Source: Pseudisothecium myosuroides
Lineage: Eukaryota; Streptophyta; Bryopsida; Hypnales; Lembophyllaceae
Reading direction: 5' to 3'
Assembly (NCBI GenBank): GCA_951799445.1
Contig: OX637289.1
Location: forward strand, 28,520,245 to 28,584,244
Length of the DNA stretch: 64,000 nt
Shown here: positions 24,640 to 36,710 of the stretch, in pieces
Numbering within the stretch: position 1 is the stretch's first letter
Layout: each line of letters starts with the position of its first letter
Notes under the pieces: generated by a model
The model's input: only the letters and a program-made list of their open reading frames with translations
The model's database searches: none
Told to the model about the DNA's origin: nothing
Made by a program: the position numbers and the translations under genes

Positions 24640-27600
24640 GTGGACAGTGACATGGAGTCCTTCTTGGAGAGCAAGCCGCCCCTTATAAGATACATAAGAC
24701 GCATTGAGCTGGATCGCATTCACAAGTCATGGAAATCCGAAGTTGAGAAGAAAGTTCCGCTTGAGTTTATGGCGTCAAAGTTGTTGTGGACCATTGAATT
24801 GAGCTACCTCCATGACTCACCCGTGTTCAATTTAGAGTTGGGCTTCACAAAGCATGGAGCCCCTAGATGGAAGTCTTTCAAAAACTTAGTGGTCATTAAC
24901 GTTAGTATCTTGCAAGAAGTCGTCCTTATAGACGTAGTCAATTCTAGTAATAATGCAGTTGGAGTCATTGTCATCCGAGTAGAAGCACTAGTAGAAAACA
25001 GGGTCCTAAATGACTTGTCCACAATGACTGCAACAGTCATTTTTTGTCCCCAATGACTACAAAATGACTGCAAAGTGACTGTTGCAGTCATTGTAGACAA
25101 GTCATTTAGGACCTGTTTTCTACTAGTGAAGATCAGATGACCTTTTCAAGTGACCGCATTCTAAAAAACATTGATCGGACTGAATCTGATCCTCCTTTTG
25201 TTGTGCCATCCGCTCCCTCTCAAGGAGTTCAGCCCGCACGGTCCAAACCTATCCCTCTTCTCTCCCAGCCATCCACTCCCTCTCAGGGTGTTCAGCCCGT
25301 GCAGTCTAATTTAGGTGCGTCTTTTTTGCAGTCTCCCTCTCCTTGCGCTTCTACTCCGCAACCTGCCGATGCAATGACTACAAATCCTTCTGTTGATGCC
25401 GTCCTTGTCCGTCCCAATAGGATGTAAGAAGAAGACCTTCAAACGGAGTTGGATGAGTTGAGGGCAAGACTCACTCTTGATCAGCAAGGGGAGCTTGAGA
25501 AAGTGCGTTTAGAACTTGCTTCAACAACCCCTGAAGCCAGTGAAAAGCCGATGGTGGAAAGGATCAAGTCCTTGAGGGGTATTCTAGATAGCAGGAAGTC
25601 TTACGGCGGTCTGGCATTCGATTTGGCCAGGGAAGAAAGAGTAAAGCTGATTACAATGGCGCAAGTTACCGTGGACAACATGTTCTCCAACCTCTCACAT
25701 GTCACCGCCACGAAGAGGGCGTATATGACGCTTGTTCGAAAGTCCGAGGTTGATGTCAAGAAGGCAAACGAGGCTAAAAAGGTTGCAAAGGCAAAGAACA
25801 GGGAGGCAATACAAAGTGTTACCATTGACCTTGATGATTTCACCGAGGAGGAGTTGCAAGCAAAAATCGACGTTGCCTAGAATGTGAGGGAGGAGTATAG
25901 GTTGATGGCAGCAGTTGCAGCTCCTGGGGCGCAAATTGAAGCGCAAGGTGAATTGTTGTCGAACGCGGAAGCTTCATCACATGGTGTTGCCATCGCTATT
26001 ACAGGGCCTGCGATTGGTGGGAGTGCTACAGGTGTGGTGGCCGTGAAAGAGGAAAAGCCGGACGTAAAGGTGGACATGGATGTTGTTGAGAGAATAGGGG
26101 AGCGATACAAGAGAAGGTTCGGGGCGGCTTTGGAGTCCGTTCAGAAGCTTGGGGATGAGAGGGACCAGGACTATGAGGTGAGGGAGAAGGCGAGGCAAGA
26201 AGAATATGAGGAGAGGGAGCAACAGAGGGAGCAAGAGCGACAGAGGGAGCGGGAGTATGCGGCAAAGGAACATGAAAAGAAGGCCAAGCGGAAGGCCAAG
26301 AAGGCGGAGTACGAGAGAAAAAAGGAGGAACAATGCAAACTACTGCTAACCATGAGCGCGCGCTTGGAGTCGTTGGCTCCGATGGTTGCGACCCCCACTA
26401 CTTTAGCGCCTCCAACTTCCACTCCTCCGAGCGAACTCCACAACGTGTCCGGGATATCGACGACAAATTTACAGTCAGGAAGGGCCTCAACAGCTTCTGG
26501 TCTCCGAATGATGGCGACAACGCCCCCTTCCCTTGTTTCAGTGAGTGTTGCTCCCAACCCAAATACTGATGACCTCGCCCTCAGTCAATTTCTGTTTGTG
26601 TATGTTGCTGAACACGTGCATCGTCCAAGCATCGACAACAATGACCCTTACAAATTGGAAGTTGACTTGGGAAATATTGAGGTTTCCTTCACTAATATCA
26701 CTAAGTAGTATGCTCCAACTTTGTAGGCCTCCATTGCTCCAACGCAACACCCGATGGTAGAAGAAGAGCAAACCCTGGTTGACTCACCGAGTCAGGGCAA
26801 CGAGGATCCCGTGGTGGGTAACCCCTCCACATAGCTCCCACCATTTTAGGTAGACGTCGAGGTGCAAAAGCATCCAATGGTTGAATCCGTCTAAATGTAC
26901 GCGGTATTGCATTATGCATTTTTCTATCGTCAGAAATCATGGGCATTGTAGTCATGCTCATATTATTTTTCCATTCAGGATGACATTGCTCTTGTGTCCA
27001 AGAGTGAGGCTCCAATGCCTCTGCCTATCACGGACTCACCGCCCCATCGAGCGACTCTGCCTCTTTCTCTACAGCCAAATTCAATTATCGCTCCAATGAC
27101 CATTGAAGTTGTCTCACTTGTCCTGGTGAAAATCAAAACTCTTGTTGCTGCTAAAGTTGTCCCTCTAGTTCCTTTTCAGATTGAAAGTCCGGTTGCTGTC
27201 CAAGTCATCTTGCCTATTGCTCTGAATACTGCAACTCTTGCTGCAATAGAAGTCTTTCCTCTTGTCGCGGCCATCCCTACTGCGAATGTAATTAAGGTGA
27301 GGTTTTGAACCATTGGTATCCTCTATTCGCACTCCAAGCTAGGTGTCTGCAAGTTTGGGATCTTTTGCTAGATTTAGGATCTAAATAGGATTAGGTTGTT
27401 CTTGTTTCTTTAATATACCACATGCAGGCCTTGTCCTCTATGAGTTATGGCGTCATTTTGGAGTACAAAGGGATTCTAGACCATATTGAGCACAAAGGCC
27501 TTGTCCCCAATGCCGCAGTAAAGAATCCGTCCAAGGTGGATTTTATTCTCACAAATTGGCATGTGTTCAGCAAATACACCTTCTATTGTTATCCTGGAGT

Positions 27601-28080
27601 GCGCACCTTTGTTATAGGCCTTGTCCAGAGGTTTTACTTGGCCATCTGGACTAGGTTGCCTTCCCGAGTCGTGAACCCTGTGACCAAATTCCTATTCCAC
27701 AACATAGAGATGGGTGGATTCCACGACAAAAAGATGGGCGTTAGTTTAGTGACAAGACAAGTCCCTAGTGCTAAAGTATCCGGATCATGTCCGCAAATAT
27801 ACTAAAGACCAAAACAATCATTTCATAGAAGATTGAAACTTGATGTGTGTGCAGGCTTGTCGGCACATTCACGTTCCATGCGATCGCATTGTCGACAAGT
27901 CCAAAGTGCTTGCCAAGCGGACCAAGCAACAATAGATGCACATGATGGAAGGAATGGGCTCTTCGGAATGTTGCATTGGCCCCAGAGCAAGCGGATTTGG
28001 ACGTGACATCTGCTCCATGTTGAGAGAAAGGCACTTGTTGGCAATGGTGCGGACCTTCGACGTACCCACATATTATTTAT
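24640..28080 (+). pseudogene. Unrecognised multi-exon coding region with nine TAG/TAA stops
   Basis: The first frame (open from 24640, first ATG about 24652) continues across a CACTA insertion into 25137-27297. A GT donor ends it after GTAATTAAG. A second exon starts at about 27428, and a third at about 27855 reads to TAA near 28080. The reading frame is interrupted by TAA at 25425 and 26892 and by TAG at 25878, 26706, 26724, 26832, 26847, 26949 and in exon 3 (QQ-TAG-MHMMEG). There is no TGA. Visible parts are a Pro/Ser/Gln region (PSQGVQPARSK repeated), a helical region (DELRARLTLDQ, VDVKKANEAKK), a long Glu/Arg/Lys coiled coil (26170-26340), then a Pro/Thr-rich region. The Pro-rich/coiled-coil build recalls plant retroelement-encoded or transposon-associated proteins, but I do not recognise the family. 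It is either a decayed gene or one that tolerates UAR codons. Confidence 0.55.
24983..25131. mobile_element. CACTA-type MITE (143 bp) with AAG duplication
   Basis: The element runs from CACTAGTAGAAAACAGG at 24986 to its reverse complement ending at 25128. The target duplication is AAG (24983-24985 and 25129-25131). The arms extend inward through TCCTAAATGACTTGTC and ATGACTGCAACAGTCA, so nearly the whole element is a hairpin. CACTA ends with a 3-bp duplication define the CACTA/En-Spm superfamily. It sits inside an open reading frame. Removing the element and one AAG would leave the two flanking frames in register, which shows that the insertion broke that frame. Confidence 0.92.
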
Positions 28081-31059
28081 AAAAGGCTCTGCAGTACTTC
28101 TAAGCATAGCATAAGTGAGGTATGCGGGGTCTAATGGCCGACTTTGATGGAAAAACATTTTTTTTCTTGCCCAGACCAAGTCTTGGACTAGGACAAACAA
28201 TAATTGTCTCTCCATCAAATATGCTATCGTCACTGGTCCGTTTTCAATCTACATTTTCAATCATTTCCTATCGTTAAAAAGCACTACTGCCTCGAAAATA
28301 GGACCTCACCATTCACTCTCCTTTGTGTAGGCTCCTTAACAAACTCGTCAGGTTTTAAGATCCAATCCCTACAGAAAGCGCCCTACACGACGACCACGAA
28401 CATGGACGGCAAAAAGAACGGGCTCATTGCATGTTGTCATCGTCAAAGACTTTGACCTTCACGTGATATGCTCTCCTAAGCCCATTCCTTCCGTTGGACC
28501 ATATATACAACCAATCCTCCAAGCTTTGGAGGTCCAATAGAGCATGGCAACAAGCTCTTACTAATAGAGGTTAACATAGGTACTCAGTCTAAGCTATACT
28601 TATACTTGTAAAGTACGCATTACATTTTTGTACTTAACCTAGGGATAGTTCAAATTGTTGGAAATCCAATTTGGGTCCCTCATTGCAGACTATAGAGAAC
28701 CACAAACTATTGGAAAGCAGACAAATCTTTGCTCCATTCCACATTCTTTCTACAGTATACTTGATTACATTCCCAAATCATAGAAATATAGATGCACACG
28801 TTCTTCTAGCATTACTCTCCTTATGATAGCATTCTTTCTGCAATATATTTGAATACATTTCCAAATTATAGAAATATAGATTCACACATTGTTTTAGCAT
28901 TACTCCTCTCACTATAGCATTTGTCCCTTCACTACAGCATAGTTCCTAGCATTAATTGTAGCAGATGTCATTCCCCCTCTTCAAAGCATTATGGACTCTT
29001 TCAAATGAAAGGAAGGATCTGTGGATCACCATTTTAAAAATACAAGCAAACGTATACTTTCCCATCACATGTCTATGAGATTGTTGCAAAGCATTCTCAA
29101 GGGCTTTGCATTGAGTACATTCTCAACTACTGCGACACCGACACCGAAGTCGTGGTCTTCCTAGAGATGAAGTTGCATCGGCGACATATAATGGATGTGG
29201 TTATTTTGAATCAAGTTTCGCTTCCACGGTGCAAATGGTCCCTGTTGAAATCTATGTCTGTCGTAGATGTCACTTGTTGGGTTCAAACCACCTCTCCTGA
29301 AGCTGACGTATACAATAGACGATTAGTGATAGCAACATTGGTTGTTGGATGAAATACCGCTGACATTACTAGTAGGCTGTAGGTCTGGTTTCAAATGTAA
29401 GGCTCAGTTATAATTATAACTGTAACTAAATTTGGTAGACATACGTAAAATGGACAACCCCTCTATGTTGGCTTTGTGGATGCCCTTTAGTAGGATGTAC
29501 TATTCACATGGACAAAGTACAAAGTACACCGTTAGGTGTGAAGATGCGATGTCAATATAGAAAATACATATTTGTATGCAATAAAATATCCATTCTTAAA
29601 AGAAAAAATTCCAACTTGCATTTTTTCCAGCCATTGCACACCAGTTCAATTCAATTTCCCAACAAATTTACCATATTTTAATACTTGAAATTCTTCCATT
29701 ACTTCCTCTAGGGCCCTTTGCAGGTCTCTATGTCCCCTTGGCATTGAAGTGCACCTTGCAATTTTCTTGAAAGGAGAATTGCATGATGCAATTGCTGAAA
29801 TTGATGACTTTGGCTCATACAATTGCATGCTAATGAGACCAAATTGTCATCCAAAAAAATATTACACAAAGCCTGCACATACAATGCTATGTACCATGTG
29901 CTACTTATAATTGTTCCAATTTGAGCACTGAGAAGCCTAAATCACCACAAAACCACGCATTTTCTCACCTCTGGTGCCGTCTTCCCATGGATTTCCTTGT
30001 CCTTTTTGGCCACATTTTCCATCATTTCAATGGAATACCGCCATTTTAATGAAATTCCCCTTCTGCTGCTCTTGTGTCCAAATTTAGCCCCCAAAAGAAA
30101 AATTAATGGCGTACCGTATAGATTCCACTCCTCACTCGATCACGATCGCCACCCTCACTAGCTCTTACTGCATTCTTCGGCCCGCTCTCCATGATCCTGC
30201 TTTCGTACTCTGCTTTCGTACTTTAGCCACACTCTCACACTCTTCTTCTCAAGTTTATGTACTCTGGCTGTTCTCCCATTTCACAACAACTTGCTTAGAT
30301 CAGTTTCTCCGAACTTGCAATCGCTGCTGGTATGTATGAGTGTATGTCTTGTAGGACCTCCGATGCAGGAATTGGGCGATGCGGTTACGCTCGATCACAG
30401 CCACGTTGAATGTCAATGTCGAGGAAATGTCAATTTCGGTAAATTAGCGATGTTCCACATGCGAAAATTGTGGCAAAATCTCACAGGTCTACTTTGAGGT
30501 CACAAACTAGTGCAGGTGTAGGTTTGGGGTTCAGGCCACGCATTTTGAACCGTGCCAAAGCAATGGAGTATCGCCAATTTAACGAAATTGACGTTAGGAG
30601 TACTGATGCTGCATCTCTGGTTCGATCGGTGTATCTATTGCTGAATCGCACACTTTGGGGACAATTGCTGATCGAGTTTGATTAGAATTGTTGGATTGTC
30701 TCTCAAACGGGGTGCTTGTTCCTTTAATTTGCTGATTTGGAACATGAGCTCAGCTTTTTCACGCAATGAAATGCGCAATATTAGGGCACCTCCAGAAAGT
30801 GAACTGGATCAAGAGTCACGAACCACGGTGCTGTTTCCGAATTGCACAGTTTTGTATTGATAGTCAATTATGTCCATTCTTTCTTACAGAGTGCAGCGAT
30901 ACGAATCATTTCCAAGCATTTTAGACTCTTAGTTGAGTAACCTTTTAAATAATTTTTTGGAAACCAAGGTAGTCTGCCAAGGCATGTGCGGCTATTGCAA
31001 GGACATGGCGAGCCAAGCTTAAACAGAGTCTGCGTTCCAAAATACAATTAAAAAAGTTG
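28081..31059. other. Gene-poor stretch
   Basis: No gene is confidently supported. A near-repeated segment (about 28770-28810 and 28850-28890, sharing CATTCTTTCT and TTACATTCCCAAAT-like text) lies here. ORFs at 29646-29828 (minus) and 30106-30860 (plus) have mixed-composition translations but no recognised domain. They could be decayed exons. Confidence 0.4.
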
Positions 31060-31329
31060 CTACGATGTGTGAAACCTGAATTGATTAACGATATTGTCAC
31101 CTAGCCTAGCTTCAATTTCAATTTCCATGTTGAGATTTCTCAAAGTAGTGATCCCTGCTGAATGAATGTGAACGAGTAACACACCCGGAGCCTGCAAAGC
31201 ATCATAGAGTTGATGGCGCATGCTAATAATCCGCTCTGCCATGCTCTCCAACTCCACATTGCATTCCTCAAAAGACGCCTGCACATTAGCTCTTTGGGCC
31301 TTGTATATATTATTTTGAGCAGTTTTCAC
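31060..31329 (-). pseudogene. Aspartate aminotransferase fragment
   Basis: On the minus strand, residues reading VELESMAERIISMRHQLYDA closely resemble the C-terminal small-domain helix of plant aspartate aminotransferases (typical MAxRIIxMRxQLxDAL). An acceptor-like GTGCAG lies just upstream (about 31279). The family normally continues with a Trp-Ser-His segment and the Tyr/Arg-containing C-terminus. Here the frame drifts into unrelated residues after the Ala-Leu-Gln of the helix. No other exons of the enzyme were recognised nearby, so this is most likely a single-exon relic. Confidence 0.5.
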
Positions 31330-33486
31330 TTAATCATGCATCAGAATGTTGACAGCTCCCTTGATTGCTAGACTTCTAAATCCTATCCCATGAGGTTTGG
31401 ATTAAGTATGAAAATGCAAAGCAATACTACCTGTCAGCCAGAATTGTGGCTGCAATGGCTAGAAGTAGGAACGCTCCAATTCTCACCTTCCACAAAGAAC
31501 CAGCATACGAACTTCAACGGTGGATATATCGGTGCGCGCCTGCACTCTCTCGACATTCAAACATTATCAACCATATTTTTCAAGCAACCGAAAGAATCAT
31601 AGCAACCTCCCTCTGTCAAGACCATAACCTCAAACAATGGACAGCGCAACAAAGAAGTACGTGCTTTACACGAAACACAGAGGTCACGAAACAGAATGAG
31701 AACCAGAAATCAGATGAAAACTGTGAAATAACGTCGATGAAAAGTTTATCTTTTCATCTGTTCCGGGCAATGAGGTGCGCACATTTAACCCCTGAATGCC
31801 TGAGATGCCAAATTCTGGTGTCAACAATACTTTGAAGTTAAATTAAACTTTACCAAGTTACTATTTGTAGTAGTTTATATTTTTGAAAAAATCTTTTTGA
31901 AGTCTAGTTTTAGCATCAAAAATTTGATTTTGAAAATAAATGATTATGATTTTTCTATTCAAGATTTTGTGCGAAGGTGTTGATTGCAAATCTTGATGAC
32001 AAGTGAAAGTCATGACAAAATATTGACAAACGCACAAGATAAAAATAAAATTATGACATGTTGTCAAAACTTTGGTATCAAATTATTGTTGTTATATCAT
32101 ATTAGATCACCTATAATCCAAACAAATGTAATAGGAAATGTCCTTACAAGCAAACATCTTGAATTCAAAAAGATTGTAGTGAAAATAGTAGTTTTGTTTG
32201 CTAAATTAAAATTAAAATGATTTGTACTAATTGTGTAGTAGGACAAATGTCTTCAAATCTACTCAAAGTAGATGCAACAACATTTCAAATTGCAACTTGG
32301 TTATTAATAGATCATCTATGATAGTAAATGAAATCTCAAATCTTGAATTTATTTTAAAAGAATCTTCAAATTCCATTCAAATTATATTTTTCTATACATA
32401 TAATTTTTTTAGAAGCACATGTACATCAACTTTTTACAATACCAATGGAGATGGGTCTTAAATGATGTACAACAACATGCAATAAAATATTGAAGTTAGC
32501 GTGGCTTAAAAGAGAAGCATAGGCAAGTTTGGAAGTGATTATAAAAACCACCTCAACAATTGAGTCTATATGCATGATTAACTTTGGAATTCATTTATCC
32601 TAAGTGAAGGTCTGATTCGGCACTCAAGTGTTGAAATCAAATTTCCATGTCATTCAAAGCCTTTTGTACCTGATGGAAACCCTTGCAGTATGTTTCCTCA
32701 ACATGCTTGTTCAAAAAAAATAAAAAAATCCACTTCAAATTTTCAGGGGCCACATCACCTCACACCATTTACAAGATGACATGTGGCATTTTTTTTACAA
32801 AAATGACTTAATTATGCCGAATCTAACCTTCATGTAGGGCACTTCATAACCGTAATTGCTTTATGCTTTAAGTGCTTTTAGGATTGTAGTGTATATACAA
32901 TACTACAACATTTATGTTTGCTCATTTGAGTTTTGTCCACTCATTTTCAACATATGACGCATGAAGTGAAACTTAACAAAGCATTGACTCAATTATTGAA
33001 GTCATTGTATATTGAGGAGGAGCTACCGTGGTGCTATAGATAAGGGATAGGGCTTGAACAAAGAGGAAGCTCCTTGTAATATTCCAACGTTCCATTCATG
33101 ATAGAAGAAATCGCACAAGCGACAATTTTGGATGTTGTATAAATATTTTTGTAACCTACTTCTAAACAAGAGTTGTTAGAAGCATGCCTACCTTAAATAA
33201 GGTAGAACAGTCCACTGTGGTCAAATCGATGACCCCATAGTGGACACCTAGGGAATGACCCCATTATAGGTTTTTCAATATGTGAGATTTGGGCAACATT
33301 CAATGTCTTATATGATGGTAGTGGAGTGATTTGTGACCTCATTAGGAACTTCCAACTTTTCAATGTGAATTAATTGTAAGAATTGACTTTTTTGTCCTTC
33401 TATATTAGAAAATATTATAATTGCTTTAGGTGAGTAAGATGAGCATTATTGATTCAGATTTTGTTGGTTCTGGGGTAGTCTAGCCC
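31330..33486. other. Gene-poor AT-rich stretch
   Basis: No supported gene. A solo TTAA-family end (TTAACCCCTGAATGCC) lies at 31787. The interval 33314-33484 is a diverged relative of 60146-60316 (shared TAAGATGA, TTTGTTGGTT and GGTAGTCTA words in the same order), probably an old dispersed repeat. Confidence 0.45.
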
Positions 33487-33700
33487 TTAACCCCTAAAGG
33501 TCCAAACACTGTTTTTTGACAACATAGCAATTTTGGGTAGCTCACTACGAGTGGAGTTTTTATTTTTTTTCTTTGAAATTTTCATACAAGATGTGCCCAA
33601 GGAGTAGCTTTAAGGCCCAACAATTTTTATAACTTTTGACTACATGGTTAAAAAAATTATTGTATGATATGTAGTTTTTCATGTACGGCTGACAACCCGG
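33487..33700. mobile_element. Truncated TTAA-family MITE abutting an ORF end
   Basis: It begins TTAACCCCTAAAGG and follows the left half of the 5701-6088 element through GACAACATAGCAATTTTGGG and the TATTGTATGATATGT region. It stops near 33700 without its right inverted end. The stop codon of the helical-bundle protein lies at 33706-33708, immediately beside the break. An insertion followed by deletion may have removed both the element's right half and the 3' end of the gene. Confidence 0.75.
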
Positions 33701-33705
33701 ACACC

Positions 33706-34518
33706 TCATGACCCCGCTAGTGGTAACATGGCAAATTTGGGGAAGACGACCCGCGGCTCAGCATTCGCCCATCTATCATACGTCAAGACGTAGAAGTACC
33801 ACTGATCCAAACTGACGGACATGGAGAATCGCACTTTAGTATGATTTGCAACTTCGTAGCCACCCTCTCTGGCATCACGCTTGCGCCCATTGAGCCTGAT
33901 TCCTACTGGCTTTTTCACAGCCTGCTTTTTCGAGTTTGAAGGATCGACCCACGAATTGCCTTGGGACACAGCAACCGCTAAGGACAGAGTTTCATCAACC
34001 TGACTTGCAAAAAATAGCATCCTTGTCACAAGTTCGTGCTCCGGGTGTGGTAGAGGCAAAGACCCAGGGAGGGCTTGATTGTTTGCCGCCACCCCACCGA
34101 TGAAGTAGAGCACTTCGCGGTCAAGTTTGGCCAAAACTTCCTCCAACTTCTGGATGATGGCGAGAGTCTCCTTGTTCTGCTGGCTGGCCCCTCTCCCAAT
34201 GAGGCTCCTCGCCGTCGCCACAAGCTGGTTGCCTGCCTCCCGCCGCTCGATTGATCCCACATTATTCTGCACCTTCTCCAGTGCCAAACAGAGCTCCTCC
34301 CCCAGTACTTTCAGTGGGGCGTTCAGCCCTTCCCAAAGCGGTTGTCCCTCGGGACGGTTTTGCAAGTGGCACAAGGAGGATTGAGCCTTCACCACCGTAT
34401 CCAGCAACTTGTTCGTCTTCTCCTTTGCATTGCGCACCTCTCCTCGCGCTTCCAGGATAGCATTCACCAGCCTCCAAGCCACCTCCAACAAAGAGGTTGT
34501 CGCCTCCAGCCCCTCCAT
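33706..34518 (-). CDS. HeLo/MLKL/RPW8-like helical protein, DUF4384-like C-terminus
   Basis: This is a single 270-residue open frame from ATG 34518 to TGA 33706. Residues 1 to about 150 are almost entirely amphipathic helices with heptad-like Leu/Val spacing (LLDTVVKAQSSLCHL, LGEELCLALEKVQNN, IIQKLEEVLAKLDREVLYFI). That is the pattern of the four-helix HeLo/MLKL-N-terminal/RPW8-type bundles that target membranes in plant and fungal immune cell death. A basic linker (KKQAVKKPVGIRLNGRKR) leads to a beta-rich end (VRFSMSVSLDQWYFYVLTYD ... RVVFPKF). This resembles DUF4384, a domain found with caspase-like proteases and kinases in bacteria. The end is abrupt and abuts a truncated MITE, so the C-terminus is probably shortened. 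The CHAT gene starts divergently 2.2 kb away. The fold assignment rests on pattern only. Confidence 0.55.
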   Translation of the reverse strand: MEGLEATTSLLEVAWRLVNAILEARGEVRNAKEKTNKLLDTVVKAQSSLCHLQNRPEGQPLWEGLNAPLKVLGEELCLALEKVQNNVGSIERREAGNQLVATARSLIGRGASQQNKETLAIIQKLEEVLAKLDREVLYFIGGVAANNQALPGSLPLPHPEHELVTRMLFFASQVDETLSLAVAVSQGNSWVDPSNSKKQAVKKPVGIRLNGRKRDAREGGYEVANHTKVRFSMSVSLDQWYFYVLTYDRWANAEPRVVFPKFAMLPLAGS

Positions 34519-36710
34519 GACTCAACTCTTCCACTACACTCCTAGCAATTGGCTTCTCAAGAGCTTCAATGCCCACTCTTTGTGAAGGTAAGCTCTTTTT
34601 ACTGTAGCAAGCTTGCGGCGTCCTTCTAGGGTTAACACACGGCTTCTGATAAATTATTTCGGATGTGTAAGTTACAAACTGTGCCTTCAATAAATTATGA
34701 AGCTGATTTTAGGGGACCCTCCATATAGTAACATCTGTTAATATCACAAGTCTCATGATTCACGTGAAATTAATGCCAAATGGAGCAGCAGAAGATCGTG
34801 ATTGCCACCAAGCTACTAAGTTAAGTGTCACCAAGCAAACGTGAGACGTCATGTAATTGCCAGTTTTTTTTTTTTTTTTTTTTTGACACAAATAAAGGTT
34901 AAATAATTGCCAGTTTGCCACCAAGCTACCAAGCTGCTAAGTTAAGTGTCACCAAGCCGCGTGAATTGCTCGATGGGGTCACTTGAACGTCACTTTGGGA
35001 CGGACTCGCAGAACATGGGAATGAGTGTGAAGCATATGACCTTATTCTCCGAATGAAACTAAACGAGAAGGATATGAGCAGGATGCAATCACTTATTCGA
35101 GCATCCTGAATGCATGTGGAAGCGCTGGGACTTTAATTTGGGGTGGCTGAAGAGGGTTTTAGGGTTTAGGATTTCGAGGGTCACAGTCATCCGAGAAGCA
35201 GGGGTCGAATCAGATGAGGGCGTGAGAGCAATGCGCTGGTGCACATGTGCTGTATACGAAGTGTAGCAGTTAGCATCGATAATGTTGCTGAGACAATGAA
35301 TATATTGAACGCAATATATTTTCAGTTTCTTATATCCTTGGCAAATGGATACGGATCTTCGATTTGGAAGCGCTCAATGTTTCGAGATTGGAGATTAGAT
35401 CTTAAATTTCATCTCTAATAAGAATCATTCTCAAAACCGGTTCAGGTCCTTTTTTTTTTTTTTTTTCTTGAAACACATGGACCAATTCCATTGCAAAAGG
35501 AAAAAGTACATCGGTTCAGGTCCTTTCTACTGTAAGATCCACGGAGCTACAGAGTCGCCAAGAAATTTGCGAAGAAGTGCTGGTGGCGTTAGAGTACACA
35601 CAAATCTCCAACGACCTACAGCCTGTCGACAGGTCGATTGACTTCTCCAAACCTCAAATTTCTATGTGGGTCATCTTGACCGCGGAGCTGCCAGAATGAT
35701 ACACTACTACGAGGATTGACGCGGAAAGACAAGAGAACATGCAAAGCTCTGGAGGGGTAGGCGGGAGGATGCATGGAGGGATGCCAGGGTGAACATCACA
35801 GAAAGCTGGCGAGCCGAGAATGAGTGGAGCGCCCTTGAAGGACAGCTTGGCAAGCCTTTGTCCGGGCAGCGACGAAGCCGGGATGAGGCGGGGCCCAAGT
35901 CGCGTGAATTGCTCGATGGGGGTACTTAACGTCTCGCCAAGCGCACTTCCTGGTCATACCGCCGAATCTTTGTCACCTAGATCCCTGGGCGGCGACAATA
36001 ATTGGATTCACTGTAGACGAGGAGCCCTGAGAGTTAGGGTTTTACAGTCACCCCTGGCTTTACCTCCGTAAGAGGCTCGTCGAACTACTTTAGACTTGAC
36101 CGTTTCACATCCTGTCCGGCAGTTGACATTTCTGCATTTGGCTCTTATCCCGATCGCTGAGTACCGACGAATGCCCAGAAATCTGCATTCGAGAAGCAAA
36201 CTCTTTAGAACTTCAAACTTTGTGAAGAATATTTGCTAGGGAGGAGACGTGCATGTGGCTCGCAGTTAGCTCCTACACCAAGAAGGTACATTCCTTGAAT
36301 AGGATTTTGTGTTATGCGCGCAATGTGGTGGTTGTTATTTGGTATTTGTTTGTAGCGCCTACACGGTTTTGAGGACTATGTTGTTTTAACTGGTAGCCCA
36401 CTTAATGGGAGCACCGTTTGAAAGTTGTGGTGGTCCATTGATCGATATTGCAGTAGACTTGCACAAATAAAGAGACCGATGATAGATTGCCAATAAATCT
36501 GAGACAGTTTAAGGACTTAAGTTTTAGAAATGCATTCATTGTGTCATTTCTCCAAAATTAGTAAGCTTCGTACATCTCTACTCTTGTGATTGTGATTGAA
36601 TAAATATTCAATGTTGACATATGACATTCTGAGTCAGCTGGAACAATGTCCAGTGATCACTTCTGCCCGGAACACAGGAAGAGAATTGAGACTTCTGTTA
36701 CTCCAGCAAA
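34519..36710. promoter_or_regulatory. Shared intergenic region between divergent genes
   Basis: This 2.2-kb region contains the promoters of both divergent genes. It holds two long T-runs (about 34867-34884 and 35450-35466) and a duplicated CACCAAGCTAC/TAAGTTAAGTGTCACCAAG segment (about 34798 and 34920). A 20-bp word GCGTGAATTGCTCGATGGGG occurs at about 34959 and 35901. A decayed PPR fragment lies at 35030-35150. No clear TATA box or terminator could be assigned. Confidence 0.4.
35030..35150 (+). pseudogene. Pentatricopeptide-repeat (PPR) gene fragment
   Basis: In one plus-strand frame the residues DAITYSSILNACGSAGTL match the second half and start of successive plant PPR motifs. Just upstream, in another frame, EAYDLILRMKL resembles the preceding PPR helix. 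A frame change lies between them, and no start or further motifs are present. PPR proteins process organelle RNA. This is only a broken relic. Confidence 0.55.

Noticed and set aside
25977..26557. Long minus-strand ORFs rich in Leu, Pro and Ser
   Set aside because: They mirror the Glu/Arg/Lys coiled-coil codons on the plus strand and have no independent support.
22621..28080. LTR retrotransposon
   Set aside because: No pair of long terminal repeats, primer-binding site, reverse transcriptase, integrase or protease motif was found.
34262..34690. Minus-strand 142-codon ORF overlapping the helical-protein start
   Set aside because: It is an out-of-frame shadow of the 33706-34518 gene with Gly/Pro/Arg-biased composition.
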